From Vibrio japonicus (GTDB lineage Bacteria; Pseudomonadota; Gammaproteobacteria; Enterobacterales; Vibrionaceae), in assembly GCF_024582835.1 (NCBI RefSeq), contig NZ_CP102096.1, positions 2,232,001 to 2,296,000 on the forward strand: a DNA stretch of 64,000 bases, given 5' to 3'. The position numbers were made by a program, and so were the translations under genes. Shown piece by piece: positions 19,812-28,649 of the stretch; within the stretch, counting starts at the first letter, position 1, and each line of letters begins with the position of its first letter. The notes beneath the pieces are model-generated. The model was not told the DNA's origin and did not search any database. It saw nothing but the letters and a program-made list of their open reading frames with translations.

Positions 19812-19892
19812 TTAGTGCTTGGTTAGCACTGCTGTATGTACGGCTAGATCATCAGAAGCACAGTTCAATGAGATAACATTCAATCGTTTCAT
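19812..19892 (-). CDS. Small ORF (26 codons) with perfect Shine-Dalgarno, upstream of the DUF1127 gene
   Basis: ATG 19892 reads MKRLNVISLNCASDDLAVHT and ends six codons later at TAA 19812-19814. AGGAGG (19899-19904 on the minus strand) is exactly six bases upstream, the best ribosome site in the region. There is no hydrophobic segment and no run of one amino acid, so a classical attenuation leader is not obvious. It may encode a small protein, or translation may regulate the DUF1127 gene downstream. Only its length and ribosome site support it. Confidence 0.5.
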   Translation of the reverse strand: MKRLNVISLNCASDDLAVHTAVLTKH

Positions 19893-20056
19893 TGTGTGCC
19901 TCCTAGCTCTGTATTAATCCAAATAGATATGTTTGTGAGATATGAGCCTGAGCTCATAATTAAATTCTATTCAAAAAAGGTGATATTTCAACCACTTTGT
20001 AACATTAAAATTTAAAACAATTTATTAACCCAAAAATAACCTGTTACAACGCCATG

Positions 20057-20092
20057 GAATAATATATTCACCTTGAGAATAATAGATTCACC
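20057..20092. repeat. Direct repeat of 16 bp with 20-bp period
   Basis: GAATAATATATTCACC (20057-20072) and GAATAATAGATTCACC (20077-20092) differ at one base. The period is about two helical turns. It lies between vpsR and the small ORF at 19812-19892, upstream of the latter. Each unit has a small dyad (GAAT / ATTC). It could be a tandem operator. Confidence 0.5.
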
Positions 20093-20111
20093 ATAGATAC
20101 TGTTAGTGAAA

Positions 20112-20144
20112 CTTAAGCCACACCAACAATTTATGTGGCTTAAG
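20112..20144 (-). terminator. Hairpin after vpsR
   Basis: Perfect 11-bp stem CTTAAGCCACA / TGTGGCTTAAG with an 11-base loop, 17 bp after the vpsR stop. Only TTT follows on the minus strand, so it is a weak intrinsic terminator or a stability element. Confidence 0.5.
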
Positions 20145-20160
20145 CATTCTGGACTTAAAA

Positions 20161-21495
20161 TTACATTGCCGCATCGCTGATCAAATTGTGCTTATTCAAC
20201 AGTCGATACATGGTTGCCCGTGAGACACCTAGCTCTTTTGCCGCCATCGATACCTGCCCAGAGTGCGATTCCAAAACCAGCAGCAGTGCATCTCTTTCAC
20301 TCCGCTCACGAATACTCTTAAGGCTACGCTTACCGTCATTACGTTTTGGCAAATCGAGGTGCTCTTCATCCAGCATAACGGTGTCTGACATTAGGACAAT
20401 ACGCTTGATCTGGTTCATTAGCTCACGAACATTACCAGGCCAATGATAACGAGTGAGTGCTCGGGCTGATTGCTCCGTAAAGCTTCTTGCCTGCGCGTTA
20501 TATTCTTTAGAGTATTCTTCTAAGAAGTACCTTGCGAGAATCACAATATCACCCGCTCTCTCTTTCAAGCTCGGCACATTGATGCGTAACACATTGATAT
20601 AGTGATAAAGTTCTTCATTAAAATCACCATCAATAAGCGCTTTTTCAATATCTGCAGAGTTTGCGGCTAAAACGCGGACATCCACTTCTTTTCGGCCGTT
20701 TTCTGTTTCTACCGTGCCTTCTTGTAAGAATCGAAGTAAATTGACTTGCTGAGATTTTGGCAGCGTTAAAATATCATTGAGTAAGATGGTCCCACCATGC
20801 GCTTTTTCTAGCAGGCAAGCTTCCATTGGATCATCACGGTTAATTCCAAACAAGTCGCTCTCTATGCTTCTTTCAGACATCGCTCGGCAATTCACTGAAA
20901 TGAACTCTTTATTAGCACGGGAAGACGTTCTATGTACCGCTCTTGCCACTGTTTCCTTACCTGCGCCATTCTCACCGTATATAAGAATGCTCACATCAGT
21001 CGGTCCAATACGCTTAATTTGATCTCTGAGACGTTTCATTGGGACAGAGTCCCCGATGAGGCCCATGTCATTATTGTTGCCATAATGAGGCCATACTTTT
21101 TTCTCCAGCTTGAGCATACCGAGCTGGTGTCCAATCGTATTAAGTAACTGTGCATCCGGAATCGGTGCGGTAAAGAAGTCGATACAGAAGTTAACAATAA
21201 ACTGGCAGATTGTATCTGAGCTGAGCTGAGATTCGCGAATAAACGCTATCCAACGAACTTGCTTATGGTTACTCACCAAATTCGCGATACCATTTAAACT
21301 AAATTCATCGTGGCTTAGATCAACAATACCAATGCATGGGCCGGTTTCACTAAACAAGGTATCTGCCTTGCGTAAATCCGCACATTGCGTACATCTCCAA
21401 CCCACTTGTTCTAATACTGAGAGCCAAGGCTCATAAGTACCCCCAACCACTACGAGGGAACCCGGAACGGAATCCATCCTAAACTGACTACGCAT
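20161..21495 (-). CDS. vpsR: Biofilm master regulator VpsR (sigma-54-activator-like response regulator)
   Basis: Cytoplasmic activator of exopolysaccharide and biofilm genes; in V. cholerae it responds to c-di-GMP. The 444 residues hold a receiver-like domain (1-~125) with Asp59 in CIGIVDLSHDEF. The AAA+ domain (~145-375) and a C-terminal Fis-type helix-turn-helix (MAAKELGVSRATMYRLL) follow. The Walker A is GENGAGKE. The GAFTGA loop that contacts sigma-54 is missing, and the Walker B reads GGTILLNDI instead of LDEI. These deviations are those expected for VpsR, which works with sigma-70. Single gene on the minus strand. Confidence 0.93.
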   Translation of the reverse strand: MRSQFRMDSVPGSLVVVGGTYEPWLSVLEQVGWRCTQCADLRKADTLFSETGPCIGIVDLSHDEFSLNGIANLVSNHKQVRWIAFIRESQLSSDTICQFIVNFCIDFFTAPIPDAQLLNTIGHQLGMLKLEKKVWPHYGNNNDMGLIGDSVPMKRLRDQIKRIGPTDVSILIYGENGAGKETVARAVHRTSSRANKEFISVNCRAMSERSIESDLFGINRDDPMEACLLEKAHGGTILLNDILTLPKSQQVNLLRFLQEGTVETENGRKEVDVRVLAANSADIEKALIDGDFNEELYHYINVLRINVPSLKERAGDIVILARYFLEEYSKEYNAQARSFTEQSARALTRYHWPGNVRELMNQIKRIVLMSDTVMLDEEHLDLPKRNDGKRSLKSIRERSERDALLLVLESHSGQVSMAAKELGVSRATMYRLLNKHNLISDAAM

Positions 21496-21592
21496 ACGGT
21501 CTAATCCTTATTATTTATAAAACCAATGCAGTGCCATTTCTTAGCACATGTAATTTTTGCAGTTACATTATAGAGACTTAAGCAGAGAATCT

Positions 21593-21635
21593 GTCTTACT
21601 AATAAGACTAAGTAGTGGATACTAATTTTTCCACT
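21593..21635. promoter_or_regulatory. Two inverted repeats in the vpsR upstream region
   Basis: GTCTTA-CTAA-TAAGAC (21593-21608) and AGTGGA-N10-TCCACT (21614-21635) lie 98-140 bp upstream of the vpsR start, in the 394-bp region between lysS and vpsR. They fit operator positions for a regulated vpsR promoter. The rest of the gap is A+T-rich with no credible gene. Confidence 0.35.
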
Positions 21636-21837
21636 CGTTATGGAATAGACTTCAAAGATTTATCTCATTAAATAAGGCTAAAAATACTAAAGTTAGTGGT
21701 TTAGTTGAAAAACTTTTTATTTTGTAGCACATAAATCATGAAGCCATACCGAGTAAGAGCATATTATTATTTTAGTCAGCAATATCAAAAAAGTGACACT
21801 CTCTCGGACAAATGAATGAGAATTTATCTAAGGCGCA

Positions 21838-21865
21838 ATAAAAAAGTCACCCGAAGGTGACTTTT
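21838..21865 (-). terminator. Terminator of the prfB-lysS operon
   Basis: Perfect 10-bp stem AAAAGTCACC / GGTGACTTTT closed by a tetraloop (TTCG on the minus strand) and followed by further T residues. Confidence 0.9.
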
Positions 21866-21889
21866 CTCATTCTTAACTCATTCAAATCA

Positions 21890-23422
21890 TTAAGCTTGTG
21901 GGCGCATTGCCGGGAACAAAATGACGTCACGAATAGTGTGCGTGTTGGTAAATAGCATCGCTAAACGGTCGATACCAATACCTTGACCCGCTGTTGGCGG
22001 AAGGCCGTGCTCTAGTGCTGTGATGTAGTCAGCATCGTAGTACATTGCTTCGTCATCGCCCGCGTCTTTCGCGTCAACTTGTGCTTTAAAGCGCGCGTCT
22101 TGGTCTTCTGCATCGTTCAGCTCAGAGAAACCGTTCGCCACTTCACGACCACCGATAAAGAATTCAAAGCGGTCGGTGAAGAATGGGTTGTCATCGCTAC
22201 GACGTGCCAGTGGAGAGATATCCGCTGGGTAACCAGTGATGAATGTTGGTTGAATTAGCTGAGGCTCAGCGGTTTCACCAAAGATTTCTTCAAGTAGCTG
22301 ACCACATGTCCAGAATGTTTCCACTTCAACGTGCACTGATTTCGCAATCGCAACCATCTTCTCACGGTCTTGTAGATCCGCTTCTGTTAGCGCTTGGATT
22401 TCTGCGTGCTCTGGGTTGTAGTGTTTGATCGCTTCAAACATGCTCATGCGCGCGTAAGTACCGCCAAATTCAACCGTCTCTTCACCGTAAGGCATTGACG
22501 TTGAACCCAGAACTTCCATCGCCACTGTGCTTAGCATTTCTTCCGTCAGATCCATCAGATCTTTGTAGTCAGCGTAAGCTTGGTAGAATTCCATCATTGT
22601 GAATTCTGGGTTGTGACGAGGAGATAGACCTTCGTTACGGAAGTTACGGTTGATCTCGAATACGCGGTCAAAACCACCAACGACTAGACGCTTCAGGTAT
22701 AGTTCTGGAGCAACACGTAGGTACATATCAATATCTAGCGCGTTGTGATGAGTGATGAATGGACGCGCTGTCGCACCACCAGGGATCACGTGCATCATTG
22801 GCGTTTCTACTTCTAGGTAGCCTTTTGCGCTCATGAAGTTACGAATCGCTGAAACTAGCTTAGAACGAACGATGAACGCCTGACGTGAGTCTTCGTTCAC
22901 GATTAGGTCAACGTAACGCTGACGGTAACGCATTTCCTGGTCAGTTAGACCGTGGAATTTTTCTGGTAGAGGACGTAGCGCTTTTGTTAGTAGCTCGTAC
23001 TCTTCCATGTTTACGTATAGGTCGCCTTTGCCAGATTTGTGCAGTGCACCTTTCACACCGATGATGTCACCGATATCTAGGCCTTGGTATTTTTCTTTTA
23101 GCTCTTTCTGTACGTCTTTTGAAGCGTACGATTGAATGCGACCTGAAGTCTCTTGAATCACTAGGAAAGGGCCACGTTTAGCCATAATACGGCCTGCAAT
23201 TGCAACCACGTGGTTTAGCTCTTCTAGCTCTTCCTTCGTCTTCTCACCGAACTCTTTTTGAAGGTCGCCCGCTAGTGCGTCACGACGGAAGTCGTTTGGG
23301 TGGCCATTTGCTTTACAGCTCTTGCGAATCTCGTCTAGTTTCGCGCGGCGTTCAGCAATCAGCTTATTCTCTTCTGGTGTAGAGGCTTCTTGTACATTGT
23401 CGTTTTGAACAGCATCAGTCAT
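21890..23422 (-). CDS. lysS: Lysyl-tRNA synthetase (class II)
   Basis: Charges tRNA-Lys in the cytoplasm. The 510 residues have the N-terminal OB-fold anticodon-binding domain (about 60-150) and the class II core. Motif 2 is visible as [21 protein letters not shown] and motif 3 as [13 protein letters not shown] near the C-terminus. It follows prfB by 42 bp, the widespread prfB-lysS operon. Confidence 0.97.
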   Translation of the reverse strand: MTDAVQNDNVQEASTPEENKLIAERRAKLDEIRKSCKANGHPNDFRRDALAGDLQKEFGEKTKEELEELNHVVAIAGRIMAKRGPFLVIQETSGRIQSYASKDVQKELKEKYQGLDIGDIIGVKGALHKSGKGDLYVNMEEYELLTKALRPLPEKFHGLTDQEMRYRQRYVDLIVNEDSRQAFIVRSKLVSAIRNFMSAKGYLEVETPMMHVIPGGATARPFITHHNALDIDMYLRVAPELYLKRLVVGGFDRVFEINRNFRNEGLSPRHNPEFTMMEFYQAYADYKDLMDLTEEMLSTVAMEVLGSTSMPYGEETVEFGGTYARMSMFEAIKHYNPEHAEIQALTEADLQDREKMVAIAKSVHVEVETFWTCGQLLEEIFGETAEPQLIQPTFITGYPADISPLARRSDDNPFFTDRFEFFIGGREVANGFSELNDAEDQDARFKAQVDAKDAGDDEAMYYDADYITALEHGLPPTAGQGIGIDRLAMLFTNTHTIRDVILFPAMRPQA

Positions 23423-23464
23423 TTTTCGATGTATCCTGTTTCGCTTTGAGTGTCGGTGAAAAGC

Positions 23465-24563
23465 TTAAAGACCTGATTTCAGGCTAGCTTCAATAAATTT
23501 ATCTAGGTCGCCATCAAGAACCGCTTGAGTATTGCGGTTTTCAACGCCGGTACGTAAGTCTTTGATGCGTGAGTCATCCAGTACGTAAGAACGGATCTGG
23601 CTGCCCCAACCTATGTCAGATTTCGCATCTTCGTTAGCTTGCTTTTCAGCATTCTGTTTTTGAATCTCAAGTTCAAACAGTTTTGCGCGAAGCTGCTTCA
23701 TTGCCTGATCTTTGTTCTTATGCTGAGAACGGTCATTCTGACACTGAACCACAGTATTCGTTGGGACGTGAGTAATACGTACCGCAGATTCCGTGGTGTT
23801 AACGTGCTGACCACCCGCACCCGATGCGCGGTATACGTCAATACGCAGATCAGACGGGTTAATGTCGATTTGAATGTTGTCATCAATCTCTGGATACACA
23901 AACGCAGAAGCAAACGAAGTATGACGACGGCCGCTTGAATCGAACGGCGATTTACGGACTAGTCGGTGTACACCTGTTTCAGTACGTAGCCAGCCGTAAG
24001 CGTATTCGCCAGAGATCTTCACTGTCGCGCCTTTAAGACCAGCAACTTCACCTTCAGACACTTCGATCACTTCCGTTTTAAAGCCTTTCGCTTCAGCCCA
24101 ACGCAAGTACATGCGCAGCATCATGGATGTCCAGTCTTGTGCTTCTGTACCACCCGAGCCAGATTGCAGGTCGATGTAGCAATCTGAAGAGTCGTGGTCG
24201 CCAGCGAACATACGACGGAACTCAAGCAGCTCTAACTTAGCTTCCAGCTCAGCCAGCTCAGGTTCAATCTCGTCGAACGTTTCTTGGTCTTCTTCCTCAA
24301 CCGCAAGCTCAAGTAGGCCTTCAACGTCTTCGACGCCTTGGTCTAACTGGTCGATAGTTTCAACTACAGCTTCTAGCGATGAACGCTCTTTACCTAGCGC
24401 TTGGGCACGCTCAGGTTCGTTCCATACATCTGGTTGTTCGAGTTCTGCGTTTACTTCTTCTAGACGCTCTTGTTTGGCGTCATAGTCAAAGATACCCCCT
24501 CAGGACATTCGTGCGCTCAGACACGTCCTGTAAGCGGTTTTTAATAGGATTGATTTCAAACAT
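23465..24563 (-). CDS. prfB: Peptide chain release factor 2, with programmed +1 frameshift
   Basis: Releases the peptide at UGA and UAA codons. Zero-frame translation from ATG 24563 gives [20 protein letters not shown] then LRGYL and an in-frame TGA at 24488-24486 (codon 26). The classic slip signal is complete: AGGGGG (24500-24495) placed before CTT TGA C. After the +1 shift, translation resumes with GAC and continues for 340 residues to 23465, giving 365 in all, the E. coli length. The GGQ motif ([15 protein letters not shown]) and the stop-codon reading motif SPF ([11 protein letters not shown]) are intact. Expression is autoregulated by RF2 level. Confidence 0.97.
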
Positions 24564-24670
24564 GTTTGCTCAACATTTATGAGTAGAATTTAACCGAAGA
24601 ATTGTACTGAAAAGTGTGACGAAGATACAGGAATTTTTTGAAGCTACATAATCTTTCACTAGATAGACAA

Positions 24671-24701
24671 ATCCCCTGCCACGCCTTGCATGACAGGGGA
24701 T
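24671..24701 (-). terminator. Hairpin after brnQ
   Basis: Stem ATCCCCTG-C-CA / TG-A-CAGGGGAT with one mismatch, just beyond the brnQ stop. The following T-run is short, so the call is moderate. Confidence 0.5.
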
Positions 24702-24724
24702 TAAATTACATCAAGAGCAACTAA

Positions 24725-26038
24725 TTATGCCGTCTCTTCAACCAATACTTGTTCGTTTGATTTTGAGACAAAGAACATGCAAACAATTGCCAATGCCGTT
24801 GGAATCAACCAGCCCATGCCTACTTCAAATAGCGGTAGAGCACTCAGCGCTGAAACATCGAAGCCAGCAACTTTCGCTGCGTCAACCATTGCGAACACTA
24901 GTGACACTAAAATAACCACACGATAAGCCACTTTTGGATTCGGTAGGAAACTACGTACAAACGTCAACGCCACAAGAGCAATCGCAACTGGGTACAAGGC
25001 AAACAATACAGGCACCGACAATGAAATCAGCTGAGAAAGACCCACATTCGCTACCACTGCACATGCACTACCCACGATGATAACCCACGCTTTGTATGGC
25101 ACTGATGAGATTGATTTAAAGTAATCAGAACACGCTGAAATCAAACCAATAGCAGTTGTTAAACATGCAAGCAATACAATCGTAGATAGAACCAGCTGAC
25201 CGTATGGACCGAATAGTGCCTGAACGTATGCACTTAGGATCGCACCACCGTTGTCAGCGCCTGCTGCAACAGCTGAACTGGTTGCACCTAAGTAGAATAG
25301 CGAGATATACACAAATGCCAGACCAGCCGCCGCGATAAACGCCGCGCTAATCAGATATTTTGTTGTCGCGGCACTATCCGTAATACCTTTGCTACGCAGT
25401 GCGTCTACTACTAATACACCAAACATTAACGATGCGAAGGTATCCATGGTGTTGTAGCCTTCTAAGAAACCTTTCTGTAAAGGATACTCTAGGTACTCAC
25501 CTTGAGCTGCCAACAGTTCGCCCTGAGGATAAAGGAATACGCCTACCGCTAGCGTGATTAGGCCGATAAATAGAACTGGCGTTAAGATCTTACCGATCAT
25601 GTCAATCAGACGGCCTTGGAACCACGCGAATAACATTGCAACCGCAAAGAAAATGATCGAGAACGTAGTGAGGTGGAATTGGCCGGCATCAACAATAAAC
25701 GGCTTAACAGCCATTTCATACGCAACCAAACCTGTACGCGGCGCAGCAAACGCAGGGCCGATGATGATAAAGATCAATACCGCCATTAGGATAGCTGCAC
25801 GTTTAGGCAGATCCTTGGTCATGTGTTCCCAGCTGCCGCCAGCCAGAGCAATAGCGATAATCGTAATCAGTGGTAAACCAACGGCGGTGAAAAGGAAGCC
25901 TGACATTGCAGGTAAAAGGTTATCGCCAGCGAGTTGCCCTGCAAAAGGAGGGAAAATGATGTTACCTGCTCCTAAGAAGAAAGCAAAAAGCATGAAGCCA
26001 ACGGCTATTATGTCTGTTAATTTTAAAGTCTGATTCAC
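24725..26038 (-). CDS. brnQ: Branched-chain amino acid:cation symporter BrnQ
   Basis: Inner-membrane importer of leucine, isoleucine and valine (LIVCS family). The 437 residues form about twelve membrane segments. The N-terminal FMLFAFFLGAGNIIFPP is the family signature, and a second conserved stretch is YNTMDTFASLMFGVLVVDAL. Transcribed alone from the 310-bp region shared with trmN6. The usual leucine-responsive control is not visible. Confidence 0.93.
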   Translation of the reverse strand: MNQTLKLTDIIAVGFMLFAFFLGAGNIIFPPFAGQLAGDNLLPAMSGFLFTAVGLPLITIIAIALAGGSWEHMTKDLPKRAAILMAVLIFIIIGPAFAAPRTGLVAYEMAVKPFIVDAGQFHLTTFSIIFFAVAMLFAWFQGRLIDMIGKILTPVLFIGLITLAVGVFLYPQGELLAAQGEYLEYPLQKGFLEGYNTMDTFASLMFGVLVVDALRSKGITDSAATTKYLISAAFIAAAGLAFVYISLFYLGATSSAVAAGADNGGAILSAYVQALFGPYGQLVLSTIVLLACLTTAIGLISACSDYFKSISSVPYKAWVIIVGSACAVVANVGLSQLISLSVPVLFALYPVAIALVALTFVRSFLPNPKVAYRVVILVSLVFAMVDAAKVAGFDVSALSALPLFEVGMGWLIPTALAIVCMFFVSKSNEQVLVEETA

Positions 26039-26348
26039 TTATAGACCCTTTACTAATAGTTTTATTGATGTTGTGTATGCTGAGCAGTCATTTCTGCCAC
26101 TCAATCTGTATAGTTGAACTAGAATAATGACTAAACGCTCATTCATTCGCAACCCTAAAGCCAAAAATACCATATAAATTTACTGTAACCCTTAAATTGC
26201 AGCCATAAAAACCAAAACAAAACCAGATATCAGCCATATAAACCAAATAATAACAAATCAACCGACCATAAAAATAAGATAAAAAGACCAAACAAATCTT
26301 TAACAATGAACAAAAACACCTAACAAAATTAATTTTACAGAATAAAAA
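26039..26348. other. Gene-free divergent promoter region with a guanine-poor tract
   Basis: Between brnQ (-) and trmN6 (+). Bases 26161-26340 contain about 10 G in 180 and are more than half A, so the strand facing trmN6 is A/C-rich and weakly structured. No hairpin, palindrome or small ORF with a ribosome site stood out. Confidence 0.5.
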
Positions 26349-27068
26349 ATGAACACCAACATCAAAAAGACTAAGGATTTTATGTTTAAGCAGTTCACCA
26401 TTACAGGAGGATTCTCTGGCATGCCTGTCAGCACCGATGGCGTTCTGTTAGGCGCTTGGTCCAAGGTTCAGCAAGCCAAATACATACTGGATATAGGCAC
26501 AGGAACCGGGCTGCTTTCACTCATGTGCGCTCAAAGAAACGCTCTCGCAATCATCGACGCTATTGATATAGATGAACACGCAATAGAAGCGGCAAAAAAG
26601 AACGTCCAAAATTCCCCGTGGGATTCTCGAATCCATTTACATCACGGTGATGTGTTGGACTATTCGCTGTCGGCTCTTTTCGACTCCATCGTTTGCAATC
26701 CACCCTATTTTAATGATGGTGAACAAGCCCAAGTTAGACAGCGAGCAGTGGCAAGGCATACCGATCAATTGAGCCATAAAGAATTGTTGGAGAGATGTTT
26801 TCACTTACTGAGTGACCACGGGAACGCGAATTTTATCCTTCCTGTAGTGGAAGGGAGACAGTTTATTGAGAGTGCCAAGAAGTCTGGCTGGCATCTCAAA
26901 TCACTCTGTGAGGTCAAACCGACATCGCTTAAAGATGTCAGTCGGCTGTTGATTGAGCTAAGTAAGCAACCTTGCACAGCTGAGGTAGAAGCACTGACAA
27001 TTAGGGATACAACTGGCTATAGCCCAGAGTTCATCGCACTCACTAAGGACTTTTATTTAAAGATGTAG
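26349..27068 (+). CDS. trmN6: tRNA1(Val) (adenine37-N6)-methyltransferase
   Basis: SAM-dependent enzyme that methylates A37 of tRNA-Val (E. coli YfiC). The 239 residues show FKQFTITGGFSGMPVSTDGV, the SAM-binding stretch LDIGTGTGLLSLM and the N6-adenine catalytic motif NPPYF. The start at 26349 is plausible because FKQF follows a short tail as in E. coli. It precedes srmB on the same strand; in E. coli the two are adjacent but divergent. Confidence 0.9.
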   Translation: MNTNIKKTKDFMFKQFTITGGFSGMPVSTDGVLLGAWSKVQQAKYILDIGTGTGLLSLMCAQRNALAIIDAIDIDEHAIEAAKKNVQNSPWDSRIHLHHGDVLDYSLSALFDSIVCNPPYFNDGEQAQVRQRAVARHTDQLSHKELLERCFHLLSDHGNANFILPVVEGRQFIESAKKSGWHLKSLCEVKPTSLKDVSRLLIELSKQPCTAEVEALTIRDTTGYSPEFIALTKDFYLKM

Positions 27069-27147
27069 AAATTAAGGTGTGATCCTTATCACCGAACACA
27101 CTATAATACGCCCCCTTAAACTACTTGTTGCTTGTGGAGACACCAGA

Positions 27148-28374
27148 GTGATCAAAAATTTTGCTGATTTAGAGTTAGATTCTAACTTACTAACCGCAAT
27201 CGAAGACATGGGCTATGCCCGTCCAACACAGATTCAAGCTGAAGCGATCCCACAAGCTTTAGACGGTCGTGACATCTTAGCTTCTGCGCCAACCGGAACA
27301 GGTAAAACAGCAGCATTCGTCTTGCCAGCACTGCAATACTTGCAAGACTTCCCTCGCCGTAAACCAGGACCTGCCCGCGTGTTAATTTTGACTCCAACGC
27401 GAGAGTTAGCAATGCAGGTAGCAGATCAAGCACGTGCGCTGGCAAAAAACACAAAACTGAACATTTTCACCATTACAGGTGGTGTTCAATATCAAGAACA
27501 CGCAGATATTCTGTCGACAACACAAGATATCGTGGTTGCAACTCCGGGCCGTTTGATGGAGTACATTGAGGCAGAACGCTTTGATTGTCGTGCGATCGAG
27601 TGGCTTATTCTAGATGAAGCGGACCGAATGCTGGACATGGGCTTTGGCCCAACGGTGGATCGCTTATCTTCTGAGTGTCGCTGGCGTAAGCAAACGCTGC
27701 TGTTCTCTGCAACGCTTGAAGGCAAAGGTGTGGAAGGCTTCACCGCTGATCTACTCAAAGACCCTGCTGAAATTGATGCAGAGCCATCACGTCGTGAGCG
27801 TAAGAAAATCGCTCAATGGTATCACCGTGCCGACAACATGGAGCACAAACTCGAGCTTTTGAAGAAGATCATCGTAGAGCAAGCTGAACGCTCGATCATC
27901 TTCCTAAAAACCCGTGAACGCCTGGCTGAGCTTCGCGCTGAACTTGAAAGTGCTCAAATCCCATGTGCTTGGATTCAAGGTGAAATGCCTCAGGATCGCC
28001 GTAACAACGCTATCGCACGTTTCCGTGATGGTACAGTCAACGTACTACTTGCCACAGACGTCGCCGCTCGTGGTATCGACCTTCCAGATGTGAGTCATGT
28101 CATCAACTACGACATGCCACGCACTGCTGATGTCTACCTTCACCGTATCGGCCGTACTGCGCGAGCAGGTAAAAAAGGTAATGCCGTTTCTCTTGTGGAA
28201 GCACACGACCAACCAATGTTGGATCGCGTAGCCCGCTATGTAAAAGAAGAGATCAAAGAGCGCTTTATCAAAGAGCTTCGTCCTAAGCACAAAAAGCCTG
28301 TGTTTAAGAAAAAGAAAAAAGACGATAAGAAGAAGACTGCTACGAAAAAGAAAGTCGCAAAAAAGAAGAAATAA
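27148..28374 (+). CDS. srmB: DEAD-box RNA helicase SrmB
   Basis: ATP-dependent RNA helicase acting early in 50S subunit assembly. The 408 residues contain all DEAD-box motifs: Walker A APTGTGKT, PTRELAMQV, DEAD as ILDEADRMLDMGF, SAT in LLFSATLEG and HRIGRTARAGKKG. The C-terminal tail after residue 380 is almost pure lysine. Start GTG 27148 is chosen since GGAGA is seven bases upstream and VIKNFADLELD aligns with E. coli SrmB. A strong terminator follows. Confidence 0.94.
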   Translation: MIKNFADLELDSNLLTAIEDMGYARPTQIQAEAIPQALDGRDILASAPTGTGKTAAFVLPALQYLQDFPRRKPGPARVLILTPTRELAMQVADQARALAKNTKLNIFTITGGVQYQEHADILSTTQDIVVATPGRLMEYIEAERFDCRAIEWLILDEADRMLDMGFGPTVDRLSSECRWRKQTLLFSATLEGKGVEGFTADLLKDPAEIDAEPSRRERKKIAQWYHRADNMEHKLELLKKIIVEQAERSIIFLKTRERLAELRAELESAQIPCAWIQGEMPQDRRNNAIARFRDGTVNVLLATDVAARGIDLPDVSHVINYDMPRTADVYLHRIGRTARAGKKGNAVSLVEAHDQPMLDRVARYVKEEIKERFIKELRPKHKKPVFKKKKKDDKKKTATKKKVAKKKK

Positions 28375-28394
28375 TTTCGAGTCTTTAAACAAAC

Positions 28395-28427
28395 AAAAAT
28401 GCCGCTTCAATCGAAGCGGCATTTTTT
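28395..28427 (+). terminator. Terminator of srmB
   Basis: Stem AAAAATGCCGCTTC / GAAGCGGCATTTTT with loop AATC; ends in six T residues. Confidence 0.93.
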
Positions 28428-28429
28428 AT

Positions 28430-28529
28430 AGTATTTTCAAAGCCTTTGCTGCAGAACAAGGCGACAAGTAAACTCAACCTCGGGAGCGTAGTACGCTACG
28501 TGACTAAGGTAAGTTCATTGTTAATACTC
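28430..28529. repeat. ERIC-type repeat, degenerate upstream copy
   Basis: About 100 bp between the srmB terminator and the intact copy. The central dyad GAGCGTAGTACGCTACGTGA matches the intact copy's GAGCATAGTACGCTATGTGA at 18 of 20 bases. The outer CCCCAG / CTGGGG arms are decayed to CTCGG / CTAAGG. Its left end (TTTTCAAAGCCTTTGCTGC) resembles the inverted right end of the intact copy. Confidence 0.7.
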
Positions 28530-28649
28530 AAAATAGTTGGAGCTATAGCAAGGCAACGAGCGAATCCGGCCCCAGGAGCATAGTACGCTATGTGACTGGG
28601 GCGGATGAGTGAAATTAACGCAGCTAAAGCTTCAAATATGCAGAGTATT
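28523..28649. repeat. ERIC-type repeat, near full-length copy
   Basis: Starts at AATACTCAAAATAGTTGG and ends at GAGTATT, about 127 bp, the canonical ERIC length. The core CCCCAGGAGCATAG / GCTATGTGACTGGGG matches the known ERIC consensus (CCCCAGGAGC and GTGACTGGGG), with only the loop side varied. It overlaps the last bases of prfC, so its RNA hairpin forms the 3' end of the prfC message. Confidence 0.8.
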
